Under the pieces are notes generated by a model, which saw nothing but the letters and a program-made list of their open reading frames with translations, was not told the origin of the DNA and ran no database searches. Made by a program: the position numbers and the translations under genes. From contig WGAU01000107.1 in the NCBI GenBank assembly GCA_015494645.1, positions 1 through 17,638 on the forward strand: DNA of 17,638 nucleotides. The letters are read 5' to 3'. This document shows, piece after piece, positions 1 through 5,928 of the stretch; positions within the stretch are counted from its first letter, which is position 1; each line of letters begins with the position of its first letter. This DNA is from Aquificota bacterium (GTDB lineage: Bacteria > Thermosulfidibacterota > Thermosulfidibacteria > Thermosulfidibacterales > Thermosulfidibacteraceae).

Positions 1-274
1 CCCTTGCGGTGTCTTCAATGGTTTCTCCTCTTCCCAGCTGGGTTTCTTTGGGGCTCATGAATACGGCGTTTCCTCCGAGCTGATAAATTCCCACTTCAAA
101 GGAGACTCTTGTTCTTGTAGATGGCTTTTCAAAGAGCATACCTAAGGTCTTGCCTTTTAGTGGAAAATAAGGAAGGCTGGCTTTCTGGCGTTTTTTTAAG
201 GTTACGGCGTCTTTTACCAGCTCAAGGATCTCTTCTTTTGTCAGATCCCTTATTGACAGTAGATCCCTTTTCAT
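1..274 (-). CDS. argF: Ornithine carbamoyltransferase, N-terminal part (runs off left edge)
   Basis: This enzyme transfers a carbamoyl group from carbamoyl phosphate to ornithine to make citrulline in arginine synthesis, in the cytoplasm. Only the first 91 residues are inside the window. Reading the minus strand from the ATG at 274 gives a carbamoyl-phosphate-binding domain with the FEKPSTRTRVSFEVG motif (about residues 48-62; STRTR at 52-56), followed by QLGGNA and LGRGETIEDTAR. The FEKxSTRTR wording and the following QLGG fit ornithine rather than aspartate carbamoyltransferase, which usually reads FEPSTRT. The start is fixed by AGAGGT (280-285 on the minus strand), five bases upstream. The gene diverges from the acetyltransferase at 321, which may act earlier in the same pathway. 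The C-terminal ornithine-binding domain lies outside the window, so integrity cannot be judged. Confidence 0.93.
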   Translation of the reverse strand, partial: MKRDLLSIRDLTKEEILELVKDAVTLKKRQKASLPYFPLKGKTLGMLFEKPSTRTRVSFEVGIYQLGGNAVFMSPKETQLGRGETIEDTAR

Positions 275-320
275 TGTTAACCTCTGGAAAACTTTTGATG
301 AAAGGGATAATTACCTAAGT
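275..320. promoter_or_regulatory. Divergent intergenic region between argF and the GNAT gene
   Basis: This 46-base gap separates two genes that point away from each other, so promoters for argF and for the rightward gene train should lie here or extend into the coding ends. A GATAAT at 306-311 on the plus strand resembles a -10 box, but no convincing -35 box sits 16-18 bases before it. The palindrome TAATTA (308-313) with G/C flanks is a possible operator core. ArgR boxes are AT-rich imperfect palindromes, so arginine control is plausible, but the match is too short to claim. The role is inferred from geometry. Confidence 0.4.
280..285 (-). promoter_or_regulatory. Ribosome binding site of argF
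   Basis: AGAGGT on the minus strand ends five bases before the ATG at 274. It supports this start for argF. Confidence 0.7.
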
Positions 321-773
321 ATGCTTAGAAAAGCAAGGCTGAGCGATGTTGATGCTATCTTTAGGCTTATAGCCAAGTATGCCAAGATGGGGCTGCTTCT
401 TCCCGTTACCATTTCGTATATATGTGAGAACATAAGGGATTTCAGCGTCTGGGAATCAGAGGAAGGTGTTGTAGGATGTGCTGCTTTGAGGATATTTACC
501 AAGGAGCTTGCTGAGATAAGATCTGTTGCGGTGGATGAGCGTTTTAGAGGAAAGGGTATCGGAAGGGGCCTTGTGGAGTTTTGCCTTGGTGAAGCGGAAG
601 AGATGGAGTTGAAGGAGGTTTTCGTCTTGACTAAGACACCGGAATTCTTCCTTAGATGTGGATTTGAACCTGTGGATAAAAGGAATCTTCCCCACAAGGT
701 GTGGAAGGACTGTATGGGGTGTCCGAAGTTTCCTGAATGTGACGAAGTAGCATTGATTAAGAAATTTGATTAA
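321..773 (+). CDS. GNAT acetyltransferase, short N-acetylglutamate synthase-like
   Basis: A 150-residue single-domain GNAT protein. It probably moves an acetyl group from acetyl-CoA to an amine; the likely substrate is glutamate, the first step of arginine synthesis. The acetyl-CoA pyrophosphate loop is RGKGIG (residues 76-81) after the strand AEIRSVAVDERF. The C-terminal part carries FFLRCGFEPVDKRNLPHKVWKDC and then CPKFPECDE, a pattern I know from short ArgA-like acetyltransferases. Three cysteines (131, 134, 140) form CX2CX5C. The divergent argF neighbour supports an arginine role. The ATG at 321 gives the usual family start (MLRKARLSDVD), but the Shine-Dalgarno signal is weak: AAGGG lies about 14 bases away. 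The next gene follows after 18 bases. It could instead acetylate another amine; the fold call is firm, the substrate is inferred. Confidence 0.8.
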   Translation: MLRKARLSDVDAIFRLIAKYAKMGLLLPVTISYICENIRDFSVWESEEGVVGCAALRIFTKELAEIRSVAVDERFRGKGIGRGLVEFCLGEAEEMELKEVFVLTKTPEFFLRCGFEPVDKRNLPHKVWKDCMGCPKFPECDEVALIKKFD

Positions 774-779
774 ATTCAC

Positions 780-785
780 GGGAGG
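780..785 (+). promoter_or_regulatory. Ribosome binding site that decides the ahcY start
   Basis: GGGAGG ends six bases before the ATG at 792. A TTG at 786 is in frame but directly abuts this site, leaving no spacing, so 792 is preferred. Confidence 0.75.
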
Positions 786-791
786 TTGGGG

Positions 792-2189
792 ATGGACTAT
801 CATGTGAAGGACATGTCCTTGGCGGACAAGGGTAGGAACAGGATTGAGTGGGCGGGAATGGATATGCCCGTTTTAAGGCTTATAGGCGAGAAGTTTGAGA
901 AGAATAAGCCCCTTGAGGGTATAAGGATAGCAGCGTGCCTTCATGTGACCACAGAGACGGCCAATCTTGCAATAACGTTGAAGAAAGGCGGGGCAGAGGT
1001 GTATCTGTGCGCTTCAAATCCCCTTTCAACTCAGGATGACGTGGCGGCAAGTTTGGTGAAGCATTTTGATATCCCTGTTTTTGCCATAAGAGGAGAGGAT
1101 AGGGAGACTTACTATTCTCATATTTGGGAGTGTTTGAGAAGAAGGCCTCACATAGTTATGGATGACGGAGCGGATCTTACATCAACCCTTCATATGATAG
1201 CTTCTGGAGAGATTGAAGGCTTACCTGAGCCTGTCAAGAAGGGGCTTGAAGAAGAGAATGTCAAGGCTCAGGCTGTTCCCCATGGGCGGTGCAGGAGTTG
1301 CGTTTCAGAAGCAATGATGGGAAATACGCCTCCCTCTTTTGCCGATGAGTTGGTTTCCAATGTTATAGGTGGAACGGAGGAGACTACCACAGGTGTAATA
1401 AGACTTAGGAGTTTGGAAAAGGAGGGTAGGCTCAAGTATCCTGTGATAGCTGTTAACGATGCCTATACCAAGCATCTTTTTGACAACAGATACGGCACAG
1501 GGCAAAGCACCATTGATGGTATTTTGCGAGCCACCAACAGGTTGCTTGCAGGATCATATTTTGTAGTGTGTGGCTATGGCTGGTGTGGTAAAGGTGTTGC
1601 CATGAGAGCCAGAGGTATGGGAGCTAAGGTTATAGTTTGTGAGGTTGATCCTATTAAGGCTCTTGAAGCGGTAATGGATGGCTTTTTGGTTATGCCTATA
1701 GCCGAGGCGGCTAAGATCGGTGATTTCTTCGTGACCGTCACGGGAGATATTGCTGTTTTGAGGAAGGAGCACTTTGAGGTGATGAAGGATGGGGCTATAC
1801 TGGCAAACTCCGGACATTTTGATGTTGAAATAGACAAGAAGGGGCTTGAGGAGCTGGCCGTTTCTGTAAGGGAGGTGAGGGACAACGTTAGGGAGTACAA
1901 GCTTTCCGATGGCAGGCGACTTTATCTTCTTGGGGAAGGAAGACTTGTCAATCTTGCCGCTGCTGAGGGACATCCCGCTGCTGTTATGGACATGAGCTTT
2001 GCCAATCAGGCCCTTTCCGCTGCCTTTTTGGCTAAGCGGGGAATGGAGCTTGATAGGAAGGTTTATCCTGTGCCTGAAGAGTTGGACAGAGAGGTGGCGT
2101 TGCTGAAGCTCAAAAGTCTGAACGTAGAGATAGACACCCTTACTGATGAGCAAAAGAGATACCTTTCTTCTTGGGAGATGGGCACTTAA
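792..2189 (+). CDS. ahcY: Adenosylhomocysteinase (S-adenosyl-L-homocysteine hydrolase)
   Basis: This NAD-dependent cytoplasmic enzyme splits S-adenosylhomocysteine into adenosine and homocysteine, clearing the by-product of methylation. It has 465 residues. Substrate-domain signatures include CLHVTTETANL (49-59), STQDDVAAS, DDGAD (124-128), EETTTGV (196-202) and VNDAYTKHLFDN. The NAD-binding Rossmann fold contains VCGYGWCGKG and an acidic end in VCEVDP. GHF and AAEGHPAAVMDMSFANQA complete the site. The chain ends near LTDEQKRYLSSWE and lacks the C-terminal KPDHYRY tail of eukaryotic enzymes, as in archaeal and Thermotoga forms. An insert of about 50 residues (137-190) with CRSC (167-170) separates the DDGAD loop from EETTTG. 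The usual compact enzymes are about 405-420 residues, so the insert explains the length. metK lies downstream in the same gene train. The start at 792 is set by GGGAGG. Confidence 0.95.
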   Translation: MDYHVKDMSLADKGRNRIEWAGMDMPVLRLIGEKFEKNKPLEGIRIAACLHVTTETANLAITLKKGGAEVYLCASNPLSTQDDVAASLVKHFDIPVFAIRGEDRETYYSHIWECLRRRPHIVMDDGADLTSTLHMIASGEIEGLPEPVKKGLEEENVKAQAVPHGRCRSCVSEAMMGNTPPSFADELVSNVIGGTEETTTGVIRLRSLEKEGRLKYPVIAVNDAYTKHLFDNRYGTGQSTIDGILRATNRLLAGSYFVVCGYGWCGKGVAMRARGMGAKVIVCEVDPIKALEAVMDGFLVMPIAEAAKIGDFFVTVTGDIAVLRKEHFEVMKDGAILANSGHFDVEIDKKGLEELAVSVREVRDNVREYKLSDGRRLYLLGEGRLVNLAAAEGHPAAVMDMSFANQALSAAFLAKRGMELDRKVYPVPEELDREVALLKLKSLNVEIDTLTDEQKRYLSSWEMGT

Positions 2190-2194
2190 GTGTC

Positions 2195-3181
2195 ATGAGG
2201 GTTGGAGTTGTAGGGGCTGGCTCCTGGGGTACAGCGGTTGCCAATCTTTTGGCCGATAAAGGACTTGAGGTGCTTCTTTGGTGCAGGGAAGAGGAGGTAG
2301 AGGTAAGTATAAAGGAGAAAAGGGAGAATGAGCTTTTTCTACCAGGTGTGAGGCTTTCTAACAATATTGAACCTACCCTGGAGATTTCTGATTTGAGAGG
2401 GGTGGATTTTTTGGTCAATGCTGTTCCTGTGCAGTATATAAGGTCTGTGTGGGAGGATTTTGTCTCACCGAATGTGCCGGTGGTCAATCTTTCCAAGGGC
2501 TTGGAAGTTAGGACCAAAGAGAGGGTGTCTCAAATATTTGAGGATATGGGTTGTTCCGAGTACGCTGTCCTGTCCGGTCCTTCTTTTGCCAAGGAGGTGG
2601 CTGTGAAGAAACCCACGGCCGTAGTAGTTGCATCTGAAGATCCGAAGATTTCCGTATTTGTTAGGGATGTTTTTGCTGCTGACTACTTCAGGGTGTACAG
2701 CCATACCGATGTGGTGGGCGTGGAGATAGCTTCTGCCCTTAAGAATGTTATGGCAATTGCTGCCGGTATAAGCGATGGACTGGGACTTGGACATAATGCT
2801 CGTGCTTCCCTTATAAACAGGGGGCTTTTTGAAATGGCCCGTTTTGGAATTGCCTGTGGAGCTAAGGCAGAGACTTTCTGGGGGCTTGCGGGCATGGGGG
2901 ATTTGGTTCTCACATGTACCGGGGATCTGAGCAGGAACAGGAGGTTGGGACTGGCTATTGGAAGGGGTGCTACCCTGAAGGAGGCTCTTTCCTCCTTCAG
3001 GGGTGTGGTTGAAGGGGTGGAGACGGTTAGGGCAGTGGTGGAAATGGCGAGGGATATGGAGGTTGAGATGCCCATTTCCGAAGAGGTATACAGGATACTG
3101 TTTGAGGGAAAGGAGCCGAGAGAGAGCGTGTCCGATCTGTTGAGAAGGGAGCTGAAGTGGGAAACCTTCCCAATGTTATAA
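2195..3181 (+). CDS. gpsA: NAD(P)-dependent glycerol-3-phosphate dehydrogenase
   Basis: It reduces dihydroxyacetone phosphate to sn-glycerol-3-phosphate, the backbone for phospholipids, in the cytoplasm. It has 328 residues, normal for the family. The N-terminus begins directly with the nucleotide-binding loop GAGSWGTA (residues 7-14). Further signatures are NLSKGLE, LSGPSFAKEVA, ALKNVMAIAAGISDGLGLG with the catalytic lysine, RGLFEM and GLAGMGDLVLTCTG followed by SRNRRLG. The ATG at 2195 is chosen because it gives the standard short N-terminus. An in-frame TTG at 2171 inside ahcY would add eight unlikely residues. The Shine-Dalgarno match is poor (GGGAG about 17 bases away), so translation probably depends on ribosomes finishing ahcY five bases earlier. 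The 3' end overlaps pgsA, which uses glycerol-3-phosphate, so the two are a functional pair. Confidence 0.95.
   Translation: MRVGVVGAGSWGTAVANLLADKGLEVLLWCREEEVEVSIKEKRENELFLPGVRLSNNIEPTLEISDLRGVDFLVNAVPVQYIRSVWEDFVSPNVPVVNLSKGLEVRTKERVSQIFEDMGCSEYAVLSGPSFAKEVAVKKPTAVVVASEDPKISVFVRDVFAADYFRVYSHTDVVGVEIASALKNVMAIAAGISDGLGLGHNARASLINRGLFEMARFGIACGAKAETFWGLAGMGDLVLTCTGDLSRNRRLGLAIGRGATLKEALSSFRGVVEGVETVRAVVEMARDMEVEMPISEEVYRILFEGKEPRESVSDLLRRELKWETFPML
3147..3151 (+). promoter_or_regulatory. Ribosome binding site of pgsA inside gpsA
   Basis: GGGAG ends five bases before the GTG at 3157. It supports the GTG start and the 25-base overlap with gpsA. Confidence 0.65.
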
Positions 3182-3669
3182 CTCTTATACGAATTGCTGC
3201 TGCATTTCCAGTAGTTTTTTTATTGCGCCTCTCTGGATTCTGGAGGCTGTTGGGAGGAGTGATTTTCGTTGTTGCCTCTTTCACGGATCTTCTTGATGGC
3301 TACTTTGCAAGGAAGAGAGGGCAGGAGACGGAGATTGGCAAGCTTGCCGACCCATTGGCGGACAAGGTGCTGCTTTTGAGTGGTGTTACTCCCCTTGTAG
3401 AGTGTGGGGATGTTCCTTCGTGGCTGGCGGTGCTGATATTTTCAAGGGAGTTTGCGGTAATGGGATTAAGATGTATGCTTGCATCCAAAGGGGTGGTTAT
3501 GCCGGCGGATTACTGGGGGAAGGTAAAGACGGTTTTGTACACTGTAAGTGTGGCTATGATAATATTCGGTTTGAAAAGTGTAGGTATTGCCCTTTTGTAT
3601 GTTGGGGTGCTACTCTCCCTTGCATCGGCTTACAACTATTTTAGGAAGCACAGAGAGTTTTTGATATAA
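3157..3669 (+). CDS. pgsA: CDP-diacylglycerol--glycerol-3-phosphate 3-phosphatidyltransferase
   Basis: A membrane enzyme that joins CDP-diacylglycerol and glycerol-3-phosphate to give phosphatidylglycerol phosphate, the committed step to phosphatidylglycerol and cardiolipin. The 170-residue product starts with GNLPNVITLIR, typical of PgsA. It carries the CDP-alcohol phosphatidyltransferase motif D-x2-DG-x2-AR-x8-G-x3-D-x3-D, seen as DLLDGYFAR and GKLADPLADK. Several hydrophobic stretches fit a multi-pass protein: one near the start, one before the motif, and more in the second half around LAVLIFSREFAVMGL and LLYVGVLLSLASA. The GTG start at 3157 has GGGAG five bases upstream and lies inside the end of gpsA. 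It is slightly shorter than many PgsA proteins. Other members of the superfamily exist (for example PssA), but the N-terminal NLPNxITLIR pattern and gpsA linkage favour PgsA. Confidence 0.92.
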   Translation: MGNLPNVITLIRIAAAFPVVFLLRLSGFWRLLGGVIFVVASFTDLLDGYFARKRGQETEIGKLADPLADKVLLLSGVTPLVECGDVPSWLAVLIFSREFAVMGLRCMLASKGVVMPADYWGKVKTVLYTVSVAMIIFGLKSVGIALLYVGVLLSLASAYNYFRKHREFLI

Positions 3670-3670
3670 A

Positions 3671-3679
3671 AAGGAGGTG
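3671..3679 (+). promoter_or_regulatory. Strong ribosome binding site of metK
   Basis: AAGGAGGTG is nearly a full complement to the 16S rRNA 3' end. It ends five bases before the ATG at 3685 and occupies most of the 15-base pgsA-metK gap. Confidence 0.8.
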
Positions 3680-3684
3680 GGGCC

Positions 3685-4851
3685 ATGCCTTACATGGAAG
3701 GAAAGAGACTTTTTACATCTGAATCTGTTACGGAAGGGCATCCTGATAAGCTTGCCGATCAAGTTTCTGATGCCATATTGGACGCCATAATAGAGAAAGA
3801 TCCCTATGGTAGAGTTGCCTGTGAGACGTTGGTGACTACTGGTTTGGTTATGGTGGCGGGTGAGATTTCCACTACATGTTATGTGGATATTCCCACCATT
3901 GCCAGGGAGACCATAAGGGATGTGGGTTATACCAGAGCCAAGTTTGGCTTTGATTACGAGACCTGTGCAGTAATCACTTCCATCCATGAGCAGTCTCCTG
4001 ATATTGCCATGGGGGTAGACCCTGGTGGTGCAGGGGATCAGGGGTTGATGTTTGGCTTTGCGGTGAATGAAACCCCTGAGCTGATGCCCCTTCCCATCAT
4101 GCTGGCCCATAAGCTTTGCATGAGGCTGGCAGAGGTGAGAAAGAAAGATATACTTGACTATCTCCGTCCCGACGGCAAATCTCAGGTTACCGTTGAGTAC
4201 GAGGATGGAAAGCCTGTCAGGATACATTCCATAGTTCTTTCCGCTCAGCATGCTCCCGATATAACATTGAGAAAGCTAAGGGAAGATCTCATAGAGTATG
4301 TTATAAAGCCTGTGATCCCCAAGGAGTATTTAGACGAGGAGTACGTCAAGTACTACATCAATCCAACGGGCAGGTTTGTTTTAGGTGGTCCCATGGCGGA
4401 TACGGGACTTACTGGAAGGAAGATTATTGTGGACACTTACGGTGGTGCGGCAAGGCATGGTGGTGGAGCTTTCTCTGGCAAGGATCCTACGAAGGTTGAT
4501 AGAAGCGCTTCTTACATGGCGAGGTATGTGGCCAAAAATGTGGTTGCTTCTGGGGTAGCAGATATATGCGAGCTTCAGATAGCGTATGCCATTGGAGTGC
4601 CAGAACCTGTGGCGGTTTACGTTGATACCAAAGGAACGGGTAAAATTCCCGATGCTAAGATAGCAGAGATTATTGTCAAACTGTTTGATCTTACACCCAA
4701 AGGTATGATTGAAACCTTGGATCTGAGAAGGCCCATATACAAAAAGACTGCTGCGTATGGACACTTCGGCAGGGAACTCCCTGAGTTTACATGGGAGAAA
4801 ACCGACAAGGCGGAGGAGATAAGAAGGGAGGCTGAGCTTATAGGAGGCTAA
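3685..4851 (+). CDS. metK: S-adenosylmethionine synthetase
   Basis: It makes S-adenosylmethionine from methionine and ATP, releasing phosphate and pyrophosphate; cytoplasmic, usually a tetramer. The 388-residue protein is close to the usual 380-400. Signatures are FTSESVTEGHPDKLADQVSD near the start, GAGDQGLMFGFA, YGGAARHGGGAFSGKDPTKVDRS and the C-terminal YGHFGRE. A strong AAGGAGGTG (3671-3679) lies before the ATG at 3685, the best Shine-Dalgarno site in the window, which suggests high translation. The 15-base gap after pgsA holds no room for a SAM riboswitch. With ahcY upstream it supplies two steps of the activated-methyl cycle. The next gene, purE, starts two bases after its stop. Confidence 0.97.
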   Translation: MPYMEGKRLFTSESVTEGHPDKLADQVSDAILDAIIEKDPYGRVACETLVTTGLVMVAGEISTTCYVDIPTIARETIRDVGYTRAKFGFDYETCAVITSIHEQSPDIAMGVDPGGAGDQGLMFGFAVNETPELMPLPIMLAHKLCMRLAEVRKKDILDYLRPDGKSQVTVEYEDGKPVRIHSIVLSAQHAPDITLRKLREDLIEYVIKPVIPKEYLDEEYVKYYINPTGRFVLGGPMADTGLTGRKIIVDTYGGAARHGGGAFSGKDPTKVDRSASYMARYVAKNVVASGVADICELQIAYAIGVPEPVAVYVDTKGTGKIPDAKIAEIIVKLFDLTPKGMIETLDLRRPIYKKTAAYGHFGRELPEFTWEKTDKAEEIRREAELIGG

Positions 4852-4853
4852 GA

Positions 4854-5327
4854 ATGGCTCAAGTTGCAGTGATAATGGGTAGTGTTAAGGACAAAAAATG
4901 GGGAGAGGAAGCTGCTAAGGTTCTGGAGTATTTCGGCGTTTCCTACGAGCTTAAGGTCCTCTCTGCCCACAGGACTCCCGATGCGTTGAGGGATTACATC
5001 AGGGAATTTGAAAAAAGGGGAGGCAAGGTCATTGTTGCCATAGCAGGATGGGCAGCCCATCTTGCAGGTGTTATAGCTTCCTTAACCGTTCTGCCTGTGG
5101 TTGGGGTGCCTTTAGCCACGAGCGTCCTTTCCGGAGTGGATGCTTTGTACTCTATGGTTCAGATGCCCAAGGGTATACCCGTGGCCACTGTGGCAGTGAA
5201 CGCTGCTGCTAACGGTGCGCTTATGGCGGTTCATATCCTTGCCCTTCAGGATGAGAAGTTGAAGGAAAGGCTTGTTGAATACAGGAAGAGCATGGCGGAT
5301 GAGGTGCTCCAGGCCAATAGAGCTTGA
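4854..5327 (+). CDS. purE: Phosphoribosylaminoimidazole carboxylase catalytic subunit (class I PurE type, variant)
   Basis: In purine synthesis, class I PurE converts N5-carboxyaminoimidazole ribonucleotide to 4-carboxyaminoimidazole ribonucleotide. The 157-residue length is typical. SAHRTPD (37-43), LSGVDALYSMVQMPKGIPVATVAV and the C-terminal helix RLVEYRKSMADEVL fit the family. The active-site loop reads AGWAAHLAG (64-72) instead of the common AGGAAHLPG, and GSVKD replaces GSxSD near the start. From memory, AG-x-AAHLAG variants exist in some bacterial PurE proteins, so this is probably a subgroup rather than decay. It is not a LarB protein, which is longer with an extra N-terminal domain. 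purK is not adjacent, so the carbon donor (bicarbonate via PurK, or CO2) is unclear. AGGAGG six bases before the ATG supports the start. The end overlaps tsaC by 29 bases. Confidence 0.87.
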   Translation: MAQVAVIMGSVKDKKWGEEAAKVLEYFGVSYELKVLSAHRTPDALRDYIREFEKRGGKVIVAIAGWAAHLAGVIASLTVLPVVGVPLATSVLSGVDALYSMVQMPKGIPVATVAVNAAANGALMAVHILALQDEKLKERLVEYRKSMADEVLQANRA

Positions 5328-5928
5328 TGAGAAGGCGTTGGATCTTGCCCTTGAGATTTTGAGATCGGGGGGGGTGGTAATTTTCCCTACAGATACCCTG
5401 TATGGCCTTTTGGCCTCTGTTGAGAACAGGGAGGCAGTTGATAGGGTTTTTGAGATAAAAAGGAGGCCCAAAGGTAAGCCCATTCCGGTTCTCGTGGGAT
5501 CCTTTGGGGTGGCCCAGAGGTACGGTGAGTTCACACCTGAGGCTGTAAAGCTCTGGGAAAGGTTCATGCCCGGAGCGCTTACTTTGGTGGTTAGGTGTAA
5601 GGAAGGTCTTTCTGAAGGGATTGTTTCCAAAGAGGGCACTGTTGGATTGAGAATGCCCAATTTTCCACCGCTTTTGAAGGTTCTTGGAAGGTTGGGCTGT
5701 GGCGTTGTTGGAACAAGCGCTAATCTTGCAGGAGAGCCTCCAGCTAAAGAGCTTTCGGAGCTGGATGAGCGCTTATTTAACATGGTGGACGCTGTGTTTT
5801 ACACCCGTGAAAGGCTGATTGGGGTGCCATCAACGGTGGTTCAAATTGCAGGAGGCAAAGTAAAGATCCTAAGGGAGGGAGGAGTTTCTCCCTCGGAGAT
5901 AGAGGATGTCTTACGAGAAAAGGACTAA
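5299..5928 (+). CDS. tsaC: L-threonylcarbamoyladenylate synthase (short TsaC/YrdC form)
   Basis: It uses threonine, bicarbonate and ATP to make threonylcarbamoyl-AMP, the donor for the t6A modification of tRNAs that read ANN codons. The 209-residue protein is a single YrdC domain without the Sua5 C-terminal extension. Motifs are FPTDTLYGL (29-37), EIKRRPKGKPIPVLV (52-66), PGALTLV, VGLRMPN, GTSANLAG (138-145) and PSTVVQI (177-183). The ATG at 5299 follows GGAAGAG with eight bases between. An in-frame TTG at 5272 would add nine residues with no better signal. The gene overlaps purE by 29 bases and the next gene by 23, so translational coupling is likely on both sides. The partners TsaB, TsaD and TsaE are not in the window. 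Confidence 0.93.
   Translation: MRCSRPIELDEKALDLALEILRSGGVVIFPTDTLYGLLASVENREAVDRVFEIKRRPKGKPIPVLVGSFGVAQRYGEFTPEAVKLWERFMPGALTLVVRCKEGLSEGIVSKEGTVGLRMPNFPPLLKVLGRLGCGVVGTSANLAGEPPAKELSELDERLFNMVDAVFYTRERLIGVPSTVVQIAGGKVKILREGGVSPSEIEDVLREKD

Noticed and set aside
121..318. Plus-strand open frame of 65 codons at the left edge
   Set aside because: It is a shadow of argF on the minus strand, whose STRTR motif is clear here.
786..791. TTG start for ahcY at 786
   Set aside because: It touches the GGAGG site directly, leaving no spacing; the ATG at 792 has six bases.
1554..2153. Minus-strand open frame of 199 codons opposite ahcY
   Set aside because: The sense strand encodes conserved adenosylhomocysteinase motifs throughout; the antisense product resembles nothing.
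3670..3684. Possible SAM riboswitch before metK
   Set aside because: The gap is 15 bases and is mostly the ribosome binding site.
3610..4251. Minus-strand open frame of 213 codons across pgsA and metK
   Set aside because: It lies opposite strongly conserved metK sequence, and has no recognisable motif.
5272..5298. TTG start for tsaC at 5272
   Set aside because: It would add nine residues unlike the family start and deepen the overlap with purE; the ATG at 5299 has a purine-rich site eight bases before it.
4854..5327. LarB-like nickel-pincer cofactor protein instead of PurE
   Set aside because: LarB proteins are longer, with an extra N-terminal region; SAHRTPD and VQMPKGIPVATVAV fit PurE at its normal length.
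5112..5783. Minus-strand open frame of 223 codons across purE and tsaC
   Set aside because: It is antisense to two well-recognised genes, shows no family motif, and has the serine/proline-rich makeup of a shadow frame.
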